DNA of 64,000 nt from Methyloligella sp050110875 (GTDB taxonomy: Bacteria; Pseudomonadota; Alphaproteobacteria; Rhizobiales; Methyloligellaceae): the NCBI GenBank assembly GCA_050110875.1, contig CP188828.1, positions 620,001-684,000 on the forward strand. The letters run 5' to 3'. The notes beneath the pieces were generated by a model that worked only from the letters and a program-made list of their open reading frames with translations, made no database searches and was not told where the DNA came from. Positions 16,659 through 27,379 of this stretch are shown piece by piece. A program made the position numbers and the translations under genes. The first letter of the stretch is position 1. Each line of letters begins with the position of its first letter.

Positions 16659-16791
16659 AAGCACCTCCTCGAAATGGGCGCGGCAAGCGTGCATATGTGC
16701 CAGCCCCACAACACAGTACCCCCTGTTTTACTAACCCCCCGTTGCCGGGTTTTTTGGAATCTTAAGCTTTTTTCATCGCGGTGGGTAGCCA

Positions 16792-18204
16792 TCATGAAGC
16801 GGACTCCGTTGCAGAGTCTAGCCCCGCGGCCCCTGAGGCGGTCACTTCCGCCTCCTCAGGCGCCCGTTCCGCTCCTTCAGATTCCCTCTGCCGATCGGCT
16901 CCGTCGTCTCGCCGTGGCTTGTCCACGTTCGCGCCTTCCAAGATCGCCGCGACCCCCATGCCGCCCGCGGTACAGACCGAAATCAAACCCCGCCGGCGGC
17001 CATTCTGACTGAGCAGCTTGGCCAATACAGGTATGATACGCCCGCCAGTTGCGGCAAAAGGATGACCGATGGCGATGCTGGAGCCTTTCACGTTGAGCTT
17101 GGCGCGGTCGATCGTGCCGAGCGCGGCGTCCCGCCCGAGACGCTCCCGGCAGTAATCTTCCGATTCCCAGGCCGCCAACGTGGCCAGCACCTGGGCGGCG
17201 AAAGCCTCGTGAATCTCATAAAAATCAAAGTCTTGCAGTGCAAGTCCGGCATCGGAAAGAAGCTCACTGACCGCTATTGTGGGCGCCATGAGAAGCCCCT
17301 CGCCCGCCACGAAATCCACAGCGGCGGTGCGGCCGGTGGAAAGATAGGCCAACACGGGCAGATCGTGCTTGGCGGCCCAGTCTTCGGAGGCGAGCAGGAC
17401 CGTCGAGGCGCCATCGGTCAGCGGGGTTGAATTCGCCGCTGTGATGGTGCCGTTCGCCTTATCGAAAACGGGCTTCAGCTCGGCGATCTTCTCGAGCGAG
17501 ATGTCCTCGCGGATATTGTTGTCCCGGAATACCCCGGCGCAGGGCACGACGAGGTCGTCCATGAAGCCTTCGTCGTAAGCGGCGGCCGCTTTTTTGTGGC
17601 TTTCAAAGGCCAGAAGATCCTGATCTTTCCGGGAAATCCCCCATCGCTTGGCCATCAGCTCGCAATGCTCGCCCATGGTGAGGCCGGTGCGCGGCTCGGC
17701 CGTGTTGGGCGGCTGAGGAGCGAGTTCGGCGGGGCTGAAGCCTTTGAAGGCGCCGAACTTGTCGCCTATTTTCTTCGCCCTGGAGAGACCGATCAGGCGC
17801 TGAGCAAATTTTCGGTGGAAAACGATGGGCGCATCGCTGGTCGTGTCCGATCCCATGGCGATGCCCGATTCGATCTGGCCCGTTGCGATCTTGCCGGCAA
17901 GGCCGAGGGCGGCCTGCAGGCTGGTGCCGCAGGCTTGCATCATGGTGACGGCCGGCGTGGTGGGGGACAGCTCGCTGCCGATCACCGCCTCGCGGGCGAG
18001 ATTCCAATCCTTGGCATGGGTGACCACGGCGCCGCCAACCACCTCGCCGATATGAAGGCCGTGCAGCGCGAACCGGTCGACCAGCCCGCCTAGCGCCGCG
18101 CCCAGCATGTCGAGATTGGTCAGATCGGCATAGGCGGTATGGGAACGGCAGAAGGGTATCCGGCTGCCGCCGACGATCGCCACCTTGCGCAAGCTCTGCT
18201 GCAT
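16792..18204 (-). CDS. fadI: acetyl-CoA C-acyltransferase (thiolase), beta-oxidation
   Basis: Cleaves 3-ketoacyl-CoA with CoA in the last step of fatty-acid beta-oxidation. The 470-residue product has the acyl-accepting Cys92 (MQACGTS), the His of EIHEAFA, the GHPFAATGGR block and the second catalytic Cys in SVCTAGGMG. It is of the FadI type, long N-terminal half included. About 45 charged residues after ILEGANV form an Asp/Arg/Glu-rich tail not seen in the family core. It starts 14 bases after the fadJ-type gene stop and is the last gene of the fadE-fadJ-fadI operon. The start is preceded by a G-rich stretch GGGGGCAGGG. Confidence 0.93.
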   Translation of the reverse strand: MQQSLRKVAIVGGSRIPFCRSHTAYADLTNLDMLGAALGGLVDRFALHGLHIGEVVGGAVVTHAKDWNLAREAVIGSELSPTTPAVTMMQACGTSLQAALGLAGKIATGQIESGIAMGSDTTSDAPIVFHRKFAQRLIGLSRAKKIGDKFGAFKGFSPAELAPQPPNTAEPRTGLTMGEHCELMAKRWGISRKDQDLLAFESHKKAAAAYDEGFMDDLVVPCAGVFRDNNIREDISLEKIAELKPVFDKANGTITAANSTPLTDGASTVLLASEDWAAKHDLPVLAYLSTGRTAAVDFVAGEGLLMAPTIAVSELLSDAGLALQDFDFYEIHEAFAAQVLATLAAWESEDYCRERLGRDAALGTIDRAKLNVKGSSIAIGHPFAATGGRIIPVLAKLLSQNGRRRGLISVCTAGGMGVAAILEGANVDKPRRDDGADRQRESEGAERAPEEAEVTASGAAGLDSATESAS

Positions 18205-18218
18205 GATCCCTGCCCCCT

Positions 18219-20225
18219 CTACGCCGCCGCCGCGCTCTTCAGCGCGTTTTCGGATTCACGATAATGCAGCGGACCGCCCCGGAAGGGCGCGAAGCCGGTG
18301 CCGAAGATCACGCCGGCATCGACGAGATCGCCATTCTCCACCACGTGCTCGTCGCGGGCGCGCTCGGCTTCGTCGAGCAGCGGCTTGATCAGCTCGGCGG
18401 CGAGACGGTCCAGCTCGTCCGGCTCGTATTCCGCCTCTTCGCGAAGCGGCTTGCCGTCCTTCCAGACATAGAAGCCCTCGCCTGTCTTCTTGCCGAGCTT
18501 GCCCTCCTTGACCAGGCGGGAGAGCGTGTTGTCGCCTTCCGGCGCAAGGCCCAGGGTCTTGCCCACATGGTCGCAGATATCGAGGCCGACCATGTCCATG
18601 AGCTCCAGCGGCCCCATGGGCATGCCGAACTTCTCCGCCGCCTGATCGATCTTCTCGCGCGGCTGGCCGTTTTCGTATTGCCGGACGGCTTCCATCATGT
18701 AGGGCGCGAGCACCCGGTTCACGAGGAAGCCGGGCACGCTGCGGACGATGAGCGGCATCTTGTTGATGGCGGTGACGAAGAGACAGGCCTTGCGCACCTC
18801 TTCCTCCCGGCTCTGCTCGCCGCGCACCACCTCGACCAGGGGGAGTTGGGGCACGGGATTGAAGAAATGGAGGCCCATCAGCCGGCCGGGATCTTCGAGC
18901 CCTTCGGCAATGTCCTCGAGCTTGAGAGACGAGGTGTTGGTGGCCAGCACGGCGCCGGGCTTCAGCTTGCCTTCGATATCCTTGAAGAGCGATTGCTTGA
19001 CGTCGAGCTTCTCGACGATGGCCTCGATCACGACATCGGCGCGAGGCAAATGCTTGCCTTCCGGATCGGCGATCAGACGCACCTTGGCAGCATCCTGATC
19101 GCGCTTGCCGCGCAGACGTTTCTTGAACAGCTTCCGGCCGCGGGCGATGCCCTTCTCCAGCTGCTCCTCGCTCAGATCCTGCAAGCTCGCCTGCATGCCG
19201 GAGACGACGCACCAAGCGGCGATATCGGCGCCCATGGTGCCGGCGCCGATGACATGCACCCGCAAGGGCCGGAAGGCGCCCATGCCCTTCTCCTGCTTCG
19301 GCGCTTCGGCCTTCAGCATCTCCGACAGCTTGAAAACGCGGCGGAGATTGCGGGAGGTGTCGCTGACCATGAGCGGGGCGAAGGCATCCGTCTCGGCGCG
19401 CTTCATTTCCTTCAGGTCGCCGCCATGCTCTTCGAAGAGATCGATGAGCCGGAAGGGCGCCGGATAATGATCCTCGCGGACCTTCGCCTTGGTCTGCTTG
19501 CGCATCTGGCCGGCGAGATAGCCCCGGATGGGCGACATCTGCATGAGGCGCTGCCACCAGGCGGCCCCTTTCGAATGGCGCTTCTTCAGCACCGCCTTGC
19601 GGGCAGCCCAGTGCAGCCCGTGGCGGGACGGCACGAGCTGATCGACGAGGCCGATGGCGCGAGCGGCGGACGGCCGATAGAACTTGCCGGTCAGCATGGC
19701 GGTCATGGCGGCGAGCGGCCCGGCCTGGCGGATGGAGCGGACCGTGCCGTTGAGGCCGGGGAAGATGCCGAGCTTCACCTCGGGGAAGCCGATGCGCGTT
19801 CCCTCCTCGCGGTCGGCGATGCGCCAGTCGCAGGCGAGCACCAGCTCCAGCCCGCCCCCCAGGCAATAGCCATGGATGGCGGCGACCACCGGCACTTTCA
19901 GCTTCTCGATGCGGTCGAGCAGCGCCAGCGGGGGCGAAAGCACCTCCTTCACCTTCGCCTCGGTGTCGAAGCTTTCGAACTCGCGGATATCGGCGCCGGC
20001 GATGAAATTGTCCTTGCCGCTCATCAAGACGAGGCCTTTGACGGCGCCTTTGCCGGCCAACGCCTCCACCTTCGTGACGATGGCTTCCAACTCCTCCAGA
20101 GGCCGGCGCCCCAGAGAGTTCACGCTCTCGTCCTGGCGATCGAACACCGCCCAGGCGATGTCTTCCACATCGATGGTGAAGCGCCAATCCTTCAGCTTAG
20201 GCAGGGGAGTCTTGTCGGGGATCAT
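18219..20225 (-). CDS. fadJ: bifunctional enoyl-CoA hydratase / 3-hydroxyacyl-CoA dehydrogenase
   Basis: Carries out the middle two steps of beta-oxidation. The 668-residue product has an N-terminal crotonase domain (AAIHGYCLGGGLELVLACD oxyanion-hole block, then GFPEVKLGIFPGLNG) and a C-terminal dehydrogenase with the NAD motif VIGAGTMGADIAAW and the HFFNPVPQLPLVEVVRG block containing the catalytic His. It is shorter than Escherichia coli FadJ/FadB (about 715-730), so the symbol marks the type rather than strict orthology. The ATG at 20225 lies 3 bases from the fadE stop, indicating translational coupling; the frame is open upstream inside fadE but that part is an Arg-rich shadow. Confidence 0.93.
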   Translation of the reverse strand: MIPDKTPLPKLKDWRFTIDVEDIAWAVFDRQDESVNSLGRRPLEELEAIVTKVEALAGKGAVKGLVLMSGKDNFIAGADIREFESFDTEAKVKEVLSPPLALLDRIEKLKVPVVAAIHGYCLGGGLELVLACDWRIADREEGTRIGFPEVKLGIFPGLNGTVRSIRQAGPLAAMTAMLTGKFYRPSAARAIGLVDQLVPSRHGLHWAARKAVLKKRHSKGAAWWQRLMQMSPIRGYLAGQMRKQTKAKVREDHYPAPFRLIDLFEEHGGDLKEMKRAETDAFAPLMVSDTSRNLRRVFKLSEMLKAEAPKQEKGMGAFRPLRVHVIGAGTMGADIAAWCVVSGMQASLQDLSEEQLEKGIARGRKLFKKRLRGKRDQDAAKVRLIADPEGKHLPRADVVIEAIVEKLDVKQSLFKDIEGKLKPGAVLATNTSSLKLEDIAEGLEDPGRLMGLHFFNPVPQLPLVEVVRGEQSREEEVRKACLFVTAINKMPLIVRSVPGFLVNRVLAPYMMEAVRQYENGQPREKIDQAAEKFGMPMGPLELMDMVGLDICDHVGKTLGLAPEGDNTLSRLVKEGKLGKKTGEGFYVWKDGKPLREEAEYEPDELDRLAAELIKPLLDEAERARDEHVVENGDLVDAGVIFGTGFAPFRGGPLHYRESENALKSAAAA

Positions 20226-20227
20226 GC

Positions 20228-22741
20228 TCACTCGGCAGCGTATTGGTGGGTCGCGTCGTTTTCGGTGTCGGCCACGCCGCCGCGTGCTGCGGGGACCAGT
20301 GCGGAGGCCTCGAAGTGGTCGACCGCGATGGCGCGGGCGACGAGCTCCTCGGTCTCCTTCAGGCTCCGCGCCTCGTCGGCCGTGACGATGCCTTTGGCTT
20401 CCGCATCGGCGATCCAATCGGTCTCGTAGTTGCGCACGATCTCGCCCTTGCGGATGGCGGCCTCCAGTCGGCGCTCGGCCGGCTCGTTGGCGATCACAGC
20501 ATGGAAGGCCTTCTCCAAAAGACCGGTCGGATAGGCCGGATCCTCGGTCTTGAAGATGCCGCCGGTGAGCCGGTCGCGGAGTCGGCCCGGCTGCAGCACG
20601 GCGCGGACGATCTGCTTGGCCCTTGCGTCGGACGGCGCGTTCCGGCGGATGCCGAAGGGGAAGACGAGCTGACGCAGAACCGGACCGGCACCGGCCATGG
20701 GGAAATCGGCAAGCGCTTCATCCATGGCCAGATCGAACCGGTGGAGGGTCGCAGCCGCCGAATATTCAAAGAGCGGCAGATCGTCGGGCTGGTAACCGTC
20801 CTCCTCGAAACGCTTGATCAGGCAAGAGAGCATGTAGAGCTCGGTCAACGCATCGGCGAGACGGCCGGCGGTGCGTTGGTGTTTCTTCAGACCGCCGCCC
20901 AGCAACGCCGCGGTCATATCGGCGACAAGGGCGAAGGAGCGGCTGCCGCGGGAGAGCTGGCGATACCAACGCTTGGTGAGCCCGGCATCGCCTGGGGAAT
21001 CGGCAAAGATGCCGAAGGTCAGATTGTGGAAGGCGGCGCCGAAGAGATTGCTCAGCATGAAGGAGAGATGGGCGTGAAACGCGCTCTCGAAGCGCGCGAA
21101 GCCCGCCTCGCGGTCGTCATCCTGCACCGCCTCGATCTCGGTCAGAAGATAGGGATGACTGCGGATCGAGCCTTGGGCGAAGACGATCAAGGTGCGGGTC
21201 AGGATATTGGCGCCTTCGACGGTGATGCCGATGGGCATCATCTGATAGGCGCTCTGCAGATAGTTCGACGGACCGTCGCAGATGCCCCTGCCCCCGTGGA
21301 TGTCCATGGCGGCTTCCAGGGCTTTGCGCATGCGCTCGGTGGAGGCGTATTTCAGGAGCGCTGAGATCACAGCGGGCTTCTCGCCTTGCGTGACCATCGC
21401 GGCCGTCACGCCGCGGGCGGCCTCCAGGGTGTAGGCCGTCTCGGTGAGCTCGGCGAGCGGCGCCTCGATGCCTTCCATATAGCCGATGGGCAGACCGAAC
21501 TGACGGCGGATGCGGGCATAGGCCGTGGTATGGAGCAGCATGGACTTGGCCGCGGCGGCGCTCACGGCGGGCAGCGAGATGGAGCGGCCGGCGGCCAGGC
21601 AGCTCATGAGCATGGGCCAACCGCGGCCGGCGCCGTCGGCACCGCCGATGATCCAGTCGATGGGAATGAACACATCCTTGCCGCTGGTCGGACCGTTGGG
21701 GAAGGCGCAGCCGGTCGGCGCATGGCGGCGGCCGATCTCGACCCCCGGATGGTTCGTCGGGATCAACCCCAAGGTGATGCCGATATCCTCGCCCTTGCCG
21801 AGCAAGTTTTCCGGATCTCGCAAGCGGAAGGCGAGGCCGAGCAGGGTCGCCTTGGGAGCGAGGGTGATGTAGCGCTTGTCCCAGGTGACGCGAATGCCGA
21901 GGGTCTCGCGGCCCTCGTGCTCGCCCATGGCGACGATGCCGATATCCCGCATGGCGGCGGCGTCGGAGCCGGAGAACGGGCCGGTGAGCGCGAAGCAGGG
22001 AATCTCCTCGCCCCGCGCCAGGCGCGGCAGGAAGTGGGATTGCTGCTCTTCCGTGCCGAATTTCTCGATCAGCTCGCCGGGGCCGAGAGAGTTGGGCACC
22101 ATCACCACGACGCCCGCATCGGCGCTGCGGGAAGAGATCTTGCCAATCACGAGAGACTGGGCCTGGGGCGAGAAACCGAGGCCGCCATGGTCCTTGGAGA
22201 TCAGCATGCCGAGGAAGCCTTGCTCGGCGATGAAGCGCCAGATGTCCTCCGGCAGATCGAACAGCTCGCGGCGGATCTTCCAATCGTCGATGCGGCGGCA
22301 CAGCTCTTCCGTGGGTCCATCGAGAAAGGCGCGCTCCTCGGCCGTCAGCTCGACGCCGGGCAGGTCGCGCAGGCGGTCCCAATCGGGCGTGCCGGAGAAG
22401 AGCTCCGCATCCCAGCCGGTGGTGCCGGCCTGCAGCGCCTCGCGCTCGGTATCGGAGATCTTGGGAAGCGCGCGCCGCAGCGTTCTATAGGCCGGCTGAG
22501 TGATCAACGCCCGGCGGACGGGGTCGAAGGTGAGCGCAAAGAGGAAGGCTGCAAGCGCCCAGCCGGCCCACGCCCACCAGGGGAAGACCGGCGGATGGAG
22601 CGTCCCCTGCCCCAGCCCGAGCTGAAGCGCGAGAGTATAGCCGGCGACGGCCGCGGCCCAAGCGATCAGCGGCTTGCGATAGATCGCAAGCGCGAAGAGG
22701 CCGGCAAGGCCGATAAAGAACATGATCAAGCCGGGCAGCAT
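20228..22741 (-). CDS. fadE: acyl-CoA dehydrogenase, FadE type
   Basis: Introduces the 2,3 double bond into acyl-CoA, the first step of beta-oxidation. At 837 residues it matches FadE length (about 814), not the 380-residue small ACADs. The first 85 residues hold two hydrophobic segments (IMFFIGLAGLFALAIY; AAVAGYTLALQLGLG), so it is probably membrane bound. The ACAD core shows ALTGPFSGSDAAAMRD, the AAAKSMLLHTTAYARIRRQF region and MDIHGGRGICDGPSNYLQ. The C-terminal 250 residues are the FadE-specific DUF1974 extension. First gene of the operon fadE-fadJ-fadI. Confidence 0.94.
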   Translation of the reverse strand: MLPGLIMFFIGLAGLFALAIYRKPLIAWAAAVAGYTLALQLGLGQGTLHPPVFPWWAWAGWALAAFLFALTFDPVRRALITQPAYRTLRRALPKISDTEREALQAGTTGWDAELFSGTPDWDRLRDLPGVELTAEERAFLDGPTEELCRRIDDWKIRRELFDLPEDIWRFIAEQGFLGMLISKDHGGLGFSPQAQSLVIGKISSRSADAGVVVMVPNSLGPGELIEKFGTEEQQSHFLPRLARGEEIPCFALTGPFSGSDAAAMRDIGIVAMGEHEGRETLGIRVTWDKRYITLAPKATLLGLAFRLRDPENLLGKGEDIGITLGLIPTNHPGVEIGRRHAPTGCAFPNGPTSGKDVFIPIDWIIGGADGAGRGWPMLMSCLAAGRSISLPAVSAAAAKSMLLHTTAYARIRRQFGLPIGYMEGIEAPLAELTETAYTLEAARGVTAAMVTQGEKPAVISALLKYASTERMRKALEAAMDIHGGRGICDGPSNYLQSAYQMMPIGITVEGANILTRTLIVFAQGSIRSHPYLLTEIEAVQDDDREAGFARFESAFHAHLSFMLSNLFGAAFHNLTFGIFADSPGDAGLTKRWYRQLSRGSRSFALVADMTAALLGGGLKKHQRTAGRLADALTELYMLSCLIKRFEEDGYQPDDLPLFEYSAAATLHRFDLAMDEALADFPMAGAGPVLRQLVFPFGIRRNAPSDARAKQIVRAVLQPGRLRDRLTGGIFKTEDPAYPTGLLEKAFHAVIANEPAERRLEAAIRKGEIVRNYETDWIADAEAKGIVTADEARSLKETEELVARAIAVDHFEASALVPAARGGVADTENDATHQYAAE

Positions 22742-23070
22742 CGGACCCTCTCAAGAAGATGTCTCAAAGTTCGCACCACCCAGCCCCGAAGAGAGCATAC
22801 ACAGTGACACGGCTTCACGACAAATCTCCCAATTCTTGGCAAACCAGGACTTTCCGGAACGGTGCGGCGCCCCACGCGCCCTCTCCCGCTGCCGTAACAA
22901 GTCCAAGGCGTGCTTTATGGTTAAAGTTTGCTTGAAAACTCATAACCAGCAATTAACGCGCGTCTCATTTCCGCAAGAACCGGTTGCGCCCTGCCTTGCT
23001 TGAACGGGGCGTGCGAATTGGATAAGCGTTTTAGAGCTTTTCCAACCTATCTCGCCCAAGAAGGACGATC
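22742..23070. other. intergenic region between fadE and the CDGSH gene
   Basis: This 329-base gap holds the promoters for the fad operon (leftward) and for the CDGSH gene (rightward). Its middle (22915-22965) is clearly AT-rich. I looked for long palindromes that could bind a fatty-acid regulator and found none I would defend. No coding frame is supported. Confidence 0.5.
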
Positions 23071-23313
23071 ATGGAAGAACCAGAACGCCCCCAACTCAGC
23101 CCCTATCAGGTCGAGCTCGAAGAGGGTAAGCGCTATGCGTGGTGCCGCTGCGGGCGAAGCGAAAAGCAGCCCTTTTGCGACGGCAAGCATGCCGGCACGG
23201 GAATCGAGCCCTTGCTGTTCACCGCGGAGCGGACCGAGACCGCGCTGCTTTGCGGATGCAAGGATACGGGCGATCCGCCCTACTGCGACGGCTCGCATCT
23301 GATGATCTTCTGA
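23071..23313 (+). CDS. CDGSH iron-sulfur domain protein (double CDGSH)
   Basis: The 80-residue product carries two [2Fe-2S]-binding CDGSH motifs, each with three Cys and one His: Cys25, Cys27, Cys36, His40 in CRCGRSEKQPFCDGKH and Cys61, Cys63, Cys72, His76 in CGCKDTGDPPYCDGSH. Bacterial two-motif proteins of this size are small cytoplasmic redox or iron-sulfur proteins of unsettled role. The start has AAGGACG before the ATG. It stands alone between the fad operon and the liv operon; there is no sign of co-transcription with either. Confidence 0.93.
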   Translation: MEEPERPQLSPYQVELEEGKRYAWCRCGRSEKQPFCDGKHAGTGIEPLLFTAERTETALLCGCKDTGDPPYCDGSHLMIF

Positions 23314-23473
23314 TCCTCTGCTTTACGGGCGTGCGGATGGGAAATGCAGAGGGAATTGCTCCCCTCTTGCCATCCGGCGTGTAATCCGTTCTGCTTAACA
23401 CCCAGCTAGAGAACGATTTTGCGTCGCCCTGGCCTTCCCGTTTTGGGGGAGCGGAGGCAAACACGGACGGCGG

Positions 23474-24388
23474 ATGGAGTATTTCTTACAGCAGCTGATC
23501 AACGGGATCGCGCTCGGCTCGATCTATGGGCTGATCGCCATCGGCTACACGATGGTCTACGGGATCATCGGCATGATCAATTTCGCCCATGGCGATGTGT
23601 TCATGGTGGGGGCCTTCATCGCGCTGATCAGCTTTCTCGGCCTGCTGGCGATGGGCGTCACATTCGTGCCGCTGGCGCTGATCCTGGTGCTGGTGGTCGC
23701 GATGCTGCTCACCTCGGCCTGGGGCTGGACCATCGAGCGGATGGCCTACCGGCCTTTGCGCACCTCCTTCCGGCTCGCCCCGCTGATCACCGCCATCGGC
23801 ATGTCCATCGCGCTGCAGAACTTCATGCAGGTAGCGCAGGGCGCGCGGGTGAAGCCCTTGCAGCCCGTCATCACCGGCGGCTTCAAGCTGTTCGAGGGCA
23901 ACGATTTCGCGGTCAGCCTCTCCAACATCCAGATCCTGATCGTGCTCACCACCATCGTGCTGATGGCGGTGTTCTGGCTGATCATCGACCGGACGCCGCT
24001 GGGACGCTCGTTGCGCGCCTGCGAGCAGGACCGGATGATGGCGGCGCTTTGCGGGGTGAATGTGGATCGCACCATCTCCCTCACCTTCGTCATGGGGGCG
24101 GCACTGGCCGCGGTCGCCGGCCTGCTCTACCTCCTCTATTACGGGGTGATCGATTTCTTCATCGGCTTCATCGCCGGCATCAAGGCATTCACCGCCGCCG
24201 TGCTGGGAGGCATCGGCTCCTTGCCTGGCGCCATGCTGGGCGGGCTGATCATCGGGCTGATCGAGACCTTCTGGTCGGCCTATTTCTCCATCGAATACAA
24301 GGACGTGGCCGCCTTCTCGATGCTGGCGCTGGTGCTGATCTTCTTCCCCTCCGGCCTGCTCGGGCGGCCGGAAGTCGAGAAGGTATAG
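23474..24388 (+). CDS. livH: branched-chain amino acid ABC transporter permease LivH
   Basis: One of two membrane subunits of a hydrophobic amino-acid ABC importer. The 304-residue protein has the family start FLQQLINGIALGSIYGLIAIG, about eight membrane helices and the GIKAFTAAVLGGIGSLPGA loop (the ABC-permease coupling region) followed by GGLIIGLIE. It heads the operon livH-M-G-F-DUF6867-livK. A GGAGGC lies about 15 bases before the ATG at 23474. Substrates could be Leu/Ile/Val, other amino acids, amides or urea; the sequence does not tell. Confidence 0.94.
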   Translation: MEYFLQQLINGIALGSIYGLIAIGYTMVYGIIGMINFAHGDVFMVGAFIALISFLGLLAMGVTFVPLALILVLVVAMLLTSAWGWTIERMAYRPLRTSFRLAPLITAIGMSIALQNFMQVAQGARVKPLQPVITGGFKLFEGNDFAVSLSNIQILIVLTTIVLMAVFWLIIDRTPLGRSLRACEQDRMMAALCGVNVDRTISLTFVMGAALAAVAGLLYLLYYGVIDFFIGFIAGIKAFTAAVLGGIGSLPGAMLGGLIIGLIETFWSAYFSIEYKDVAAFSMLALVLIFFPSGLLGRPEVEKV

Positions 24389-24390
24389 CC

Positions 24391-25785
24391 TTGTCTTCGA
24401 CCGAGCAGGACCCGCGCCGCCAACTCGGCCCCGCCTTGCGCGATGCGTTCGTTGCCGCGGGCATCGCCTTCCTGCTCTTCTGCCTGACCCTGGGCATACG
24501 CACGGTCGACGGGGTGCGTGGGCTCACCCTGGAGCCGCGGCCGGTGCTGCTGGCGGTCGTGGTGGGTGCGGTCTTCTTCGGGCGGCTGGCCCTCACTCTC
24601 TTTTGGTGGGAGGGCGACTGGCGTTTTCCGAAACTGCCCTTCCGATGGCGGAGAGAGGCCAAGGCCCCCGCCGGGACATCCGGCAATATCTATCGCATCG
24701 GGCTGGTGCTCATCGGCTTTGCGGCGGTCCTGCCGCTGATCGGGCTCTTCCTCAACACCGTGCTCGGCCTCAACCTTCCCCTGCTCTATCTGATCGATCT
24801 TTCCATCCTGGTGCTCACCTATGTGATGCTGGGATGGGGGCTGAACATCGTGGTGGGGCTCGCCGGGCTGCTGGATCTCGGCTATGTCGCCTTCTATGCG
24901 GTGGGGGCCTATACCTTCGCCATCCTGGCGACCACCTTCGGCTGGGGCTTCTGGATGTGCCTGCCCCTGGCGGGCATTCTCGCCGCGTTCTGGGGTATCA
25001 TCCTGGGCTTTCCCGTGCTGCGGCTCCGGGGCGATTACCTGGCCATCGTGACACTGGCCTTCGGCGAGATCATCCGCATCGTCCTGCAGAACTGGACGGC
25101 GCTTACGGGCGGGCCGAACGGCATCTCCAACATCCCCGAGCCCAGCTTCTTCGGGCTCGAATTCGCCTTCCGGGGCGAGAACACGTTCCACGAATTTTTC
25201 GGTCTGCCCTATGACGCCATCTACGGCAGCATCTGGCTCTACTACATCATCCTGGCGCTGGCGCTGATCACCAATTTCGTGACCCTGCGCCTCAGGCGGC
25301 TTCCCATCGGCCGGGCCTGGGAAGCGCTACGGGAAGACGAGATCGCCTGCCGGTCGCTCGGCATCAACACCACCGTCACCAAGCTTTCCGCCTTCGCCAC
25401 CGGCGCGCTGTTCGGCGGCTTCGCCGGATCTTTCTTCGCTGCAAGGCAAAGCTTCATCAGCCCGGAATCCTTCACCTTTATCGAATCCGCCATCATTCTC
25501 TCCATCGTCGTGCTGGGCGGCATGGGCTCCCAGCTCGGCGTGGCGATCGCGGCGGTGGTGATGATCGGCGGGTTCGAGGCGCTGCGCCATACGGACAGCC
25601 TGCAGCTCATCTTCGGTGCAGGCTTCGATCCGACCCTCTACCGGATGTTGTTCTTCGGTCTCGCCATGGTGGCTATCATGGTGTGGCGGCCGCGCGGGCT
25701 GGTCTCGACGCGCCAGCCCTCGGTCACCCTGCATAAGGATGCAGGCGCCATCTCCGGCGATCTGGTCAGCGAGGGGCGTGGATGA
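24391..25785 (+). CDS. livM: branched-chain amino acid ABC transporter permease LivM
   Basis: Second membrane subunit of the importer, 464 residues. It has an N-terminal extension of about 100 residues with two hydrophobic segments, then the LivM core: MLGWGLNIVVGLAGLLDLGY, GAYTFAILATTFGWGFW, LRLRGDYLAIVTLAFGEII and the coupling segment near GRAWEALREDEIACRSLGIN. The start must be TTG at 24391: it follows GAGAAGG by 7 bases, begins 3 bases after the livH stop, and there is no in-frame ATG before the conserved core. It ends in a 4-base overlap with livG. Confidence 0.92.
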   Translation: MSSTEQDPRRQLGPALRDAFVAAGIAFLLFCLTLGIRTVDGVRGLTLEPRPVLLAVVVGAVFFGRLALTLFWWEGDWRFPKLPFRWRREAKAPAGTSGNIYRIGLVLIGFAAVLPLIGLFLNTVLGLNLPLLYLIDLSILVLTYVMLGWGLNIVVGLAGLLDLGYVAFYAVGAYTFAILATTFGWGFWMCLPLAGILAAFWGIILGFPVLRLRGDYLAIVTLAFGEIIRIVLQNWTALTGGPNGISNIPEPSFFGLEFAFRGENTFHEFFGLPYDAIYGSIWLYYIILALALITNFVTLRLRRLPIGRAWEALREDEIACRSLGINTTVTKLSAFATGALFGGFAGSFFAARQSFISPESFTFIESAIILSIVVLGGMGSQLGVAIAAVVMIGGFEALRHTDSLQLIFGAGFDPTLYRMLFFGLAMVAIMVWRPRGLVSTRQPSVTLHKDAGAISGDLVSEGRG

Positions 25786-26626
25786 GCGGAGGCGAGACAC
25801 ATCCCCCGGTGCTCAAGGTGGAGCATCTCACCATGCGCTTCGGCGGGCTGATGGCGGTGGACGACGCCTCCTTCGACGCCAGGCGCGGCGAAATCACCGC
25901 TTTGATCGGCCCGAACGGCGCCGGCAAGACCACGGTCTTCAATTGCATCACCGGCTTCTACAAGCCCAGCGAAGGGATGATCGTCCTGACCAAGGATTCA
26001 GGTCAGCGCTATCTGCTGGAGCGGATGGACGATCATGCGATCAACGCCAAGGCCGGCGTGGCGCGCACCTTTCAGAATATCCGTCTCTTCCCCGGCATGA
26101 CGGTGTTGGAGAATCTCATGGTGGCTCAGCATCGGATGCTGACGTCGGGACCGGCCCGGGCGCTCGGCTCCCTGATCGATCTCGCCGCCTACAAGAAGGC
26201 CGAAGCGGATGCCATCTCGCTGGCCACGAATTGGCTGAAGCGGGTCGGGCTGATCGACAGAGCGGATCAAGCGGCAGGCGATCTGGCTTACGGCGATCAG
26301 CGCCGGCTGGAGATCGCGCGGGCCATGTGCACCCGGCCGGAGCTGCTTTGCCTGGACGAGCCGGCGGCGGGGCTGAACGCCCGGGAGAGCGAGGAGCTGA
26401 ACGGTCTGCTGCGGCTCATCTGCGATGAAGAAGAGACCGCCATCCTTTTGATCGAGCACGATATGAGCGTGGTGATGCGCATCTCCGACCATGTGATCGT
26501 GCTCGACCACGGCAGCGTGATCGCCGACGGTCCGCCGGACGAAGTCCGCAACGACGAGCATGTGATCGCCGCCTATCTCGGCGTGCCCGACGAAGAGGTG
26601 GCCAAGGTCGAGAAGGAGGTTGGCAG

Positions 26627-26630
<4 letters not shown>
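25782..26630 (+). CDS. livG: branched-chain amino acid ABC transporter ATP-binding protein LivG
   Basis: ATPase subunit, 282 residues. It has Walker A GPNGAGKTT, the ABC signature variant AYGDQRRLEIARA (LSGGQ replaced by YGDQR, normal in LivG), Walker B LLCLDEPAAGLN and the H-loop IEHDMSVV. The ATG overlaps the livM stop by four bases (ATGA), which points to translational coupling. A segment SGQRYLLERMDDHAINAKAG between Walker A and the Q-loop is longer than in Escherichia coli LivG but usual for alphaproteobacteria. Confidence 0.95.

Positions 26631-27375
<745 letters not shown>

Positions 27376-27379
<4 letters not shown>

Noticed and set aside
18264..20429. A 721-codon frame on the + strand.
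   Set aside because: Antisense shadow of the fadJ-type gene; the opposite frame has complete crotonase and dehydrogenase motifs.
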